DNA of 64,000 bases, taken from contig NZ_JARVTG010000002.1 in NCBI RefSeq assembly GCF_029846635.1, positions 1,591,501 to 1,655,500 of the forward strand, given 5' to 3'. Below, piece by piece: positions 59,343 through 64,000 of the stretch. The first letter of the stretch is position 1; every line of letters begins with the position of its first letter. Both the position numbers and the translations under genes were made by a program. The notes under the pieces are model-generated. The model was given only the letters and a program-made list of their open reading frames with translations, was not told where the DNA came from and made no database searches. Origin of the DNA: Pokkaliibacter sp. MBI-7 (lineage in GTDB: Bacteria; Pseudomonadota; Gammaproteobacteria; Pseudomonadales; Balneatricaceae).

Positions 59343-60221
59343 TCAGCTGGTTGGCGCGATAACCGTGCGCTCAACCACACCCCGAGTCACCAGCGGCGCA
59401 TAGCCGAACTGATGCTGCAGTTGCCACCAGGCGGTAATGCCCTTGGCTGCATCAGACAGGTTGTAACTGCTGGAGGCACCGAACTCGACCAGATCATCAT
59501 CATCCAGACCAAAGACATCGTAAAAGACGTACTTGAGCTTCATCTGATAGCGCTGTTCTTCGGTCGATATACGATAGTCAGTAGCAATCACATAGGCGTA
59601 CTGGAAGCCATTGATCATCAGCCCCAGCCCGTTGCCGAAGTCGCCCGTGCCCAGCACCTTGTTACCGAGATTGACGGCAGGCACCGCCAGATCCGTCAGG
59701 GTTTTCATCTGGTTGATGTCCCAACCGGCGCTCTTCAGCGCCTGATGGATACGCACTTTTCCGGCTGAGCGATGAGCCGAATTGGGGGCCGATACCGCCG
59801 CGTCGCAGAAGTAACTGATGTTGCTATGTTGTGCCAGCGCAGTATTCAGTGCCGCGTCGGCGAAGATGCGCACGGAATCCTTCCCGGTGAGGAAGTCTTC
59901 CACCAGTCGTCTGGCCATGCCCGACTGATCATTGCTGGCAAACTCATCCAGCAGTTCCCGCACCTGAGGAATCAGATCACTTTCCTTGACGCCCACGGTA
60001 CGTCCACCGGAAACAGCATTACCGGGCAGGCACATGGACGGGGTTGTTACCGTGCCTTTAAAGCCATAGGTGATGTCCTGACCATAGCGTGGCACGTAGC
60101 CTGCCGGCAGCGCATAGGTATCGGGAAAGGGGTATGTCGGCTTCAGGTACTTGTCCTGAGCGATGGCGACGACTTTGGGGGCACGCAATAAATTGGGGGA
60201 TTGAGCGAGGGACGTAGACAC
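59343..60221 (-). CDS. Protein of unknown function
   Basis: 292 aa from GTG at 60221 with AAAGGAAA upstream. No signal peptide or membrane helix. The most distinctive region is C-terminal: KYVFYDVFGLDDDDLVEFG and GITAWWQLQHQFGYAPLVTR, recalling uncharacterised families often found with secretion-system cargo (DUF6402-like is a guess). An upstream frame (60143-60376) overlaps its start. Confidence 0.6.
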   Translation of the reverse strand: MSTSLAQSPNLLRAPKVVAIAQDKYLKPTYPFPDTYALPAGYVPRYGQDITYGFKGTVTTPSMCLPGNAVSGGRTVGVKESDLIPQVRELLDEFASNDQSGMARRLVEDFLTGKDSVRIFADAALNTALAQHSNISYFCDAAVSAPNSAHRSAGKVRIHQALKSAGWDINQMKTLTDLAVPAVNLGNKVLGTGDFGNGLGLMINGFQYAYVIATDYRISTEEQRYQMKLKYVFYDVFGLDDDDLVEFGASSSYNLSDAAKGITAWWQLQHQFGYAPLVTRGVVERTVIAPTS

Positions 60222-60376
60222 GTATGCTTTCCTTTCTTTCCGTTGAAAGACAACGACCAGTCATTGGTCGCTACAGCGTCCTTGTATGCTTGAGCAAAGT
60301 AGTTCAGCTGACCGAAACAGCCCGGTATCGTACAGCCGGGTCCGGTTTCGACAGGGCCAAAACTATGGCTGCTCAT
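60143..60376 (-). CDS. Possible 77-aa frame overlapping the unknown protein
   Basis: The frame starts MSSHSFGPVETGPGCTIPGC and contains FAQAYKDAVATNDWSLSFNG, which looks protein-like, but its last 25 codons run in another frame through the start of the 292-aa gene. No Shine-Dalgarno sequence is seen. It may be a small gene, or the true N-terminus of the 292-aa protein separated by a frameshift near 60225. Confidence 0.35.
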   Translation of the reverse strand: MSSHSFGPVETGPGCTIPGCFGQLNYFAQAYKDAVATNDWSLSFNGKKGKHTCLRPSLNPPIYCVPPKSSPSLRTST

Positions 60377-60433
60377 TTAGTCGATGTCAAACCAGAGACC
60401 TGCACAGACGCGCAGCAGATCGTGAGCACGCAC

Positions 60434-62080
60434 CTATACCTTGCCACGCTGAATAATGGCCTGCACATCCACCCCTTCTGGCAAGGTGCCATATTGGGTA
60501 TGGCATTCACCATTCAGGCGTGACAGCAGATAGCCTTCGGTCACGCTCTTGTCGCCATAGCGGAGCAGCAGGCTGGCCTGCCACAGGCGTGCCATCTGTT
60601 CCACCAGCATCCGCGCCCGGTAGGGCAGATTATCCTGATGCTGCAACTGTGCATGCAGACGGGTCAGGGCTTCATCGTAATGTGGGTCCATCCCCTCGGT
60701 CAGGCGCAGCTCGTCTAGCAGTGCCTCCAGCGCTGCCGGCGCTTTCTGCATGGTGCGCAGCACGTCAAGACACTGCACATTGCCGCTGCCTTCCCAGATA
60801 GCGTTAACCGGGGCCTCGCGATACAGACGCGGCATGATGGAATCCTCCATCACACCACTGCCACCGATGCATTCCATAGCCTCCACCGCATGGGCTGCCA
60901 CCTGCTTGCAGTTCCAGAACTTGCCAATGGCAGTGCCAATACGGAACAGGGCGCGGGCTTCTGCGTTGTCGCGGCTTTGTTCCAGCACCTGTGCCAGTCG
61001 CATGGCCAGCAACATGGCCGCTTCGCTCTCGATCAGCAGGTCGGCCAGCACATTCTGCATCAGCGGCTGTCTGATCAGCAGTTCTCCAAAGGCAATGCGC
61101 TGCCCGCAGTGGTGCAGCGCCTGCACCACCGCCTGACGCATCCCTCCTGCAGACGCCGTCGCGCAGTCAAAGCGGGTCAGGGCGACCATCTCCAGAATGG
61201 TATTGACCCCTCTGCCCTCTTCGCCCACCAGCCAGCCAAAAGCACCGCGAAACTCCACCTCGCTGGAAGCATTGGAGACATTACCCATCTTGCTCTTCAG
61301 GCGCTGAATAAAGAGCTGGTTCTTACTGCCGTCCGGGCGCCAGCGCGGCACCAGAAAGCAGGACAACCCCGAGCCGGTTTGCGCCAGCACCAGAAAGCCG
61401 TCGCACATCGGTGCCGACATAAAGAACTTGTGCCCCACCAGCTCGTAGCCGCCATAGACCGGCACCGCATGGGTGGTGTTGGCGCGCACATCCGACCCGC
61501 CCTGCTTTTCCGTCATGGCCATGCCAATGGTGGCTCCCTGTTTACTGGTGAGCGGCAGGTCGCGCGGGTCGTATTGATTCGACAGGATTTTTGGTAGCCA
61601 GTGCTCCGCAATAAGAGGCTCTTTTTGCAATACAGGCACCGAAGCAAAGGTCATGGTGATCGGACAGCCATGCCCCGCCTCCACCTGCGCCTGCATATAG
61701 ATCATCGCGGCGCGCTGAATGTGTGCTCCTGCCGTTGCGTGCTTCCACGGCAGTGCATGCAGCTCATGGCTGATCGCCTGCTGCATCAGTGCGTGATAGG
61801 AGGGGTGATACTCCACCTGATCAACCCGGTGACCAAAGCGGTCATGGCTGTGAAATACCGGCCTGTGCTCATTGGCGAGAAAGCCATGGCTGATCATCGT
61901 CGCTGAGCCCGACTCGGCGCCGAACAGTTTCAGCTGATGATGATCCGGCCGCGCTGCCAGCGCACTGACTGCCTGCTGCAGGGCATGATCACTGGTGTAA
62001 AGGTTGTAGTCAGTCAGATGACTGGCCACGTTGAAGACCTGATGGGTATCAGCATGGAGGGAGGGCGCCCCGGTATCCAT
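60434..62080 (-). CDS. aidB: AidB-type acyl-CoA dehydrogenase family protein
   Basis: 548 aa from ATG at 62080 (GGAG upstream), close to the 541 aa of E. coli AidB. Family features: ADTHQVFNVASHLTDYNLY at the start, HAQVEAG-like MYMQAQVEAGHGCPITMTFA, IGMAMTEKQGGSDVRANTT (flavin-binding), RLKSKMGNVSNASSEVEF, MTRFDCA-like ALTRFDCATASAGGMR and LYREAPVNAIWEGSGNVQCL. AidB binds FAD and DNA and is part of the adaptive response to alkylation. The 443-bp gap to its right has no gene; it contains a weak FNR-like site CTGATCCAGATCAT at 62232-62245. Confidence 0.93.
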   Translation of the reverse strand: MDTGAPSLHADTHQVFNVASHLTDYNLYTSDHALQQAVSALAARPDHHQLKLFGAESGSATMISHGFLANEHRPVFHSHDRFGHRVDQVEYHPSYHALMQQAISHELHALPWKHATAGAHIQRAAMIYMQAQVEAGHGCPITMTFASVPVLQKEPLIAEHWLPKILSNQYDPRDLPLTSKQGATIGMAMTEKQGGSDVRANTTHAVPVYGGYELVGHKFFMSAPMCDGFLVLAQTGSGLSCFLVPRWRPDGSKNQLFIQRLKSKMGNVSNASSEVEFRGAFGWLVGEEGRGVNTILEMVALTRFDCATASAGGMRQAVVQALHHCGQRIAFGELLIRQPLMQNVLADLLIESEAAMLLAMRLAQVLEQSRDNAEARALFRIGTAIGKFWNCKQVAAHAVEAMECIGGSGVMEDSIMPRLYREAPVNAIWEGSGNVQCLDVLRTMQKAPAALEALLDELRLTEGMDPHYDEALTRLHAQLQHQDNLPYRARMLVEQMARLWQASLLLRYGDKSVTEGYLLSRLNGECHTQYGTLPEGVDVQAIIQRGKV

Positions 62081-62522
62081 TAACGTGCTCCTGCGGCCTG
62101 GAACATGCTCACGCACTTCACGGCGGTGAACAGATGACATCATTTATCTCAGATTAGTCTGATGGCGTCGGGATGCCATTTTGCAAAGCACCTCCGGGTG
62201 CTGATCGGTGCGGTATTGAGGTTTCTCTGGCCTGATCCAGATCATCGTCTGCTAACGGCACAGGCGTAGTATCTGCAGAAGCATCCGCTGACACGCTGGG
62301 CTGCGCTGTCACACGGTGGTAATCGCTGGGATTAGAAAGACTCTTTCAGTGCGCTCACTTCTGCCCTGTAAAAAGTCCTGTGGCAGGGCTACATGTAGAC
62401 ATAGCTGGACGGCAATATCGGGAGGATATGCCGTGATCAGGTGGCAGGAAGCCAGTGGCAGTCGATAACCATAATGACAGTCCATGACTCCCGTGCGGGA
62501 GATACGTCAGGAGAGACTCATC

Positions 62523-62996
62523 ATGCTAGACAAGACCCTTACTGAGAACGATGCCCAGGCTATTTCGCGTTTTGTTGCCGCCTGCGAAGACGGCAAACGG
62601 TTCTATACCCATGCGGCCAAGGAAGTGACAGAGCGGGATTTACGCGCTCTTTTTCTCGATCAGGCCACCTTGCGCGAAGAAGTAGAAAACGTATTGTCCC
62701 CGGAATACGAAAAACGCATGGGTAGACCGCTGAAACACAAGCACACCCTGGAAGGCAAACTGACCGAATGGTATGCCGATCTGAAAGTCGCCTTTCTTGA
62801 TCCGGCCAAAAGCAATTACGTGCTGGTTGAACAACTGGAAGAAGCGGAAGAGCGCACGCTGGTGGAAATGCAGAAAGCCATTCACGCCGTTGATGATCAT
62901 CCGCTGAAAAACAAAATGAATGAGCTGCTGACCAGGATGATCAAAAGCCAGCAGGATATTCTGCAGTACAAGGAAGCCATGCGCGCCGCGTCGTAA
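62523..62996 (+). CDS. PA2169/DUF2383-like four-helix protein
   Basis: 157 aa from ATG at 62523 with AGGAGA upstream. It is all helical: AISRFVAACEDGKRFYTHAA, then LRALFLDQATLREEVENVL, and ending ILQYKEAMRAAS, the layout of the ferritin-like PA2169 family. Members are often stress or low-oxygen induced in Pseudomonas; a weak FNR-like site lies about 280 bp upstream. Function is unknown. Confidence 0.75.
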   Translation: MLDKTLTENDAQAISRFVAACEDGKRFYTHAAKEVTERDLRALFLDQATLREEVENVLSPEYEKRMGRPLKHKHTLEGKLTEWYADLKVAFLDPAKSNYVLVEQLEEAEERTLVEMQKAIHAVDDHPLKNKMNELLTRMIKSQQDILQYKEAMRAAS

Positions 62997-63023
62997 TTCA
63001 CTGGCCGGACTTCATGGAGCGGC

Positions 63024-63419
63024 TCAGGGCAACGTCATATCCGTTGCCCTGCTCCTTCGCACCAGCAGAATCAATGCTCCGCCGAGGGTGTAGGCCAGCA
63101 AGTCCATCACATCAAAGGTGGAGCCGATGACGATGCGCGCCAGCCGGTAATGCTCCAGCCCCAGCAGTGACACCAGATGAAAGTACTGGCCGGCTTCGAT
63201 GGCATAAGCAAACAGCACTGCGCCAATAACCAGCGTCCGATCACGCAGGGCCAGAAAGGTTTTGGCTATATAAAACAGCAATACGATGACCAGCACATCG
63301 CCAATAAAAGGCCGAATAAACTGATCATGGATATAACGGGCAATAGCGACCTCCACCAAAAACCAGAATATCGCTAAAAAGCAGCAATTCCAGTTAAAAG
63401 TGAACCTGAAAAAATCCAT
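63024..63419 (-). CDS. DUF2809-family membrane protein
   Basis: 131 aa, four hydrophobic segments. The family pattern is present: FIRPFIGDVLVIVLLFYIAK, AYAIEAGQYFHLV and GSTFDVMDLLAYTLGGAL. Function unknown. GGAGGAG stands upstream of the ATG. A 9-bp hairpin (AGGGCAACG / CGTTGCCCT, 63026-63050) lies in the last codons and may end transcription from both sides. Confidence 0.85.
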   Translation of the reverse strand: MDFFRFTFNWNCCFLAIFWFLVEVAIARYIHDQFIRPFIGDVLVIVLLFYIAKTFLALRDRTLVIGAVLFAYAIEAGQYFHLVSLLGLEHYRLARIVIGSTFDVMDLLAYTLGGALILLVRRSRATDMTLP

Positions 63420-63464
63420 TTAATAACACTCCTCCAAAGTAACGAATTGCCATTCACTGATTTA

Positions 63465-63599
63465 TTACGCGCTTTTAAACATGCAGGTTCCAACCTTCAG
63501 CAAAAAACCTGAAATGCTGTCCATATCCCGACTGCACAGGCTTTCCGGCAGATCAGTCTGGTAATGTTCCAGCCAATTACCAAGCGCTATATCAGTCAT
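63465..63599 (-). CDS. Possible 44-aa small protein upstream of the DUF2809 gene
   Basis: A frame from ATG at 63599 (AAAGGTG upstream) encodes MTDIALGNWLEHYQTDLPES and ends at 63465, 45 bp before the DUF2809 start. No family is recognised. The remainder of 63420-63877 shows nothing beyond promoter space for the divergent genes. Confidence 0.3.
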   Translation of the reverse strand: MTDIALGNWLEHYQTDLPESLCSRDMDSISGFLLKVGTCMFKSA

Positions 63600-63877
63600 C
63601 CTCTGACACCTTTACCGAACTCTGAAAAATAAAGCGTTCGTATAACCATGTCCCTGATGGCTGAGGCGCTCCCCGTCTGGCATCGGGTTGTAGCAATCAA
63701 GGAACAATTTGTAGATTGCCGCTTTTTACTACGAAAGAAGGAGGCGGCAGCGCCGGCCAAGTCCCTACAATGGCAGCCATTCCACACACGCTCAGGCGTG
63801 TGAGTTTTCCGAAAAATAACTTCCCGAACAACTACTTTCCAATAAATGGACTGTCTGCAAACGACGGAGTGCCTCTC

Positions 63878-64000
63878 ATGTCAGCGTCTTCTCGCATCCG
63901 TAATCCTGAGCTTCTGCAGCGCCTGATGAGCGCCGAAGCGGCTGCAGCTCTGATTCCCAATGGTGCCGTAGTGGGAATGAGTGGATTTACCGGAGCCGGG
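63878..64000 (+). CDS. Acetyl-CoA hydrolase/CoA-transferase, N-terminal part (cut by window edge)
   Basis: 41 codons from ATG at 63878 (GGAG upstream) to the window end. RIRNPELLQRLMSAEAAAAL followed by IPNGAVVGMSGFTGAG is the typical start of succinate:acetate-type CoA-transferases (ScpC/Cat1/AarC-like). The catalytic glutamate lies outside the window. Confidence 0.85.
   Translation, partial: MSASSRIRNPELLQRLMSAEAAAALIPNGAVVGMSGFTGAG

Noticed and set aside
62232..62245. CTGATCCAGATCAT as an FNR/Anr site before the DUF2383 gene
   Set aside because: Both outer bases of the consensus are wrong and it lies about 280 bp from the start; too weak to list as a site by itself.

Overview
The window reads as chromosomal DNA of a moderately GC-rich gammaproteobacterium, probably Oceanospirillales/Pseudomonadales-like. 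This is judged from gene content only: branched-chain keto acid dehydrogenase, AidB, a Bcr/CflA pump, many c-di-GMP and chemotaxis proteins and Pseudomonas-type small proteins. No rRNA, tRNA or CRISPR was found.

Layout. 1-3 kb: a membrane Cache-domain sensor (cut by the window edge) translationally coupled to a REC-degenerate GGDEF-EAL regulator. 3.4-5.5 kb: pseudouridine catabolism (psuK-psuG). 5.6-6.7 kb: a soluble CZB chemoreceptor. 7.1-11 kb: 2-oxoacid dehydrogenase E1alpha/E1beta/E2 operon without E3. 11.1-14.6 kb: sugar uptake/catabolism genes facing a LacI-type regulator across three perfect or near-perfect LacI-type operators. 14.6-19.3 kb: an operon that looks like a type III effector locus (CesT-like chaperone next to a HopA1-like effector, plus two proteins sharing the same N-terminal module), followed by a J-domain-like membrane protein. 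19.6-33 kb: ordinary metabolic, transport and regulatory genes (MFS pump, PRMT-like methyltransferase, Lrp regulator, nucleoside-recognition protein, esterase, GFA protein, Amj flippase, an MCP fused to a solute-binding domain, a glutamine amidotransferase, a protein-kinase-like protein), ending in a tandem array of 139-bp palindromic units. 33-42.7 kb: a c-di-GMP block: hybrid kinase plus diguanylate cyclase facing a FIST/HD-GYP/HD-GYP operon with an FNR/Anr-type site in between. 42.7-45.6 kb: WrbA-like flavoprotein, DMT transporter and AraC regulator.

45.6-58.9 kb is a mosaic accessory region. It starts with gene debris and an IS3-family element that carries a nested IS256-family element. 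A cold-shock gene, more debris (LacI, aldo/keto reductase and membrane-protein fragments) and then a type IC restriction-modification locus follow: HTH gene, hsdM, hsdS with a 12-bp TAEL repeat tract, a RelA/SpoT-synthetase-like gene overlapping hsdS, and hsdR. hsdR is broken twice: by an IS4-family element with exact inverted repeats and a 10-bp target duplication, and by a one-base deletion in the helicase TGTP motif. The methylation part and the alarmone-synthetase-like protein remain intact. Remnants of the same zinc alcohol dehydrogenase and of the same small membrane-protein gene occur on both sides of the locus, suggesting rearrangement at a recurrent insertion site.

58.9-64 kb returns to ordinary genes: a small membrane protein, an unknown protein with an odd overlapping upstream frame, aidB, a DUF2383/PA2169-like protein, a DUF2809 protein and the start of an acetyl-CoA hydrolase/CoA-transferase that leaves the window.

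The two most promising items are the RelA/SpoT-like gene built into the type I R-M operon and the HopA1/ShcA-like operon with its shared N-terminal module.
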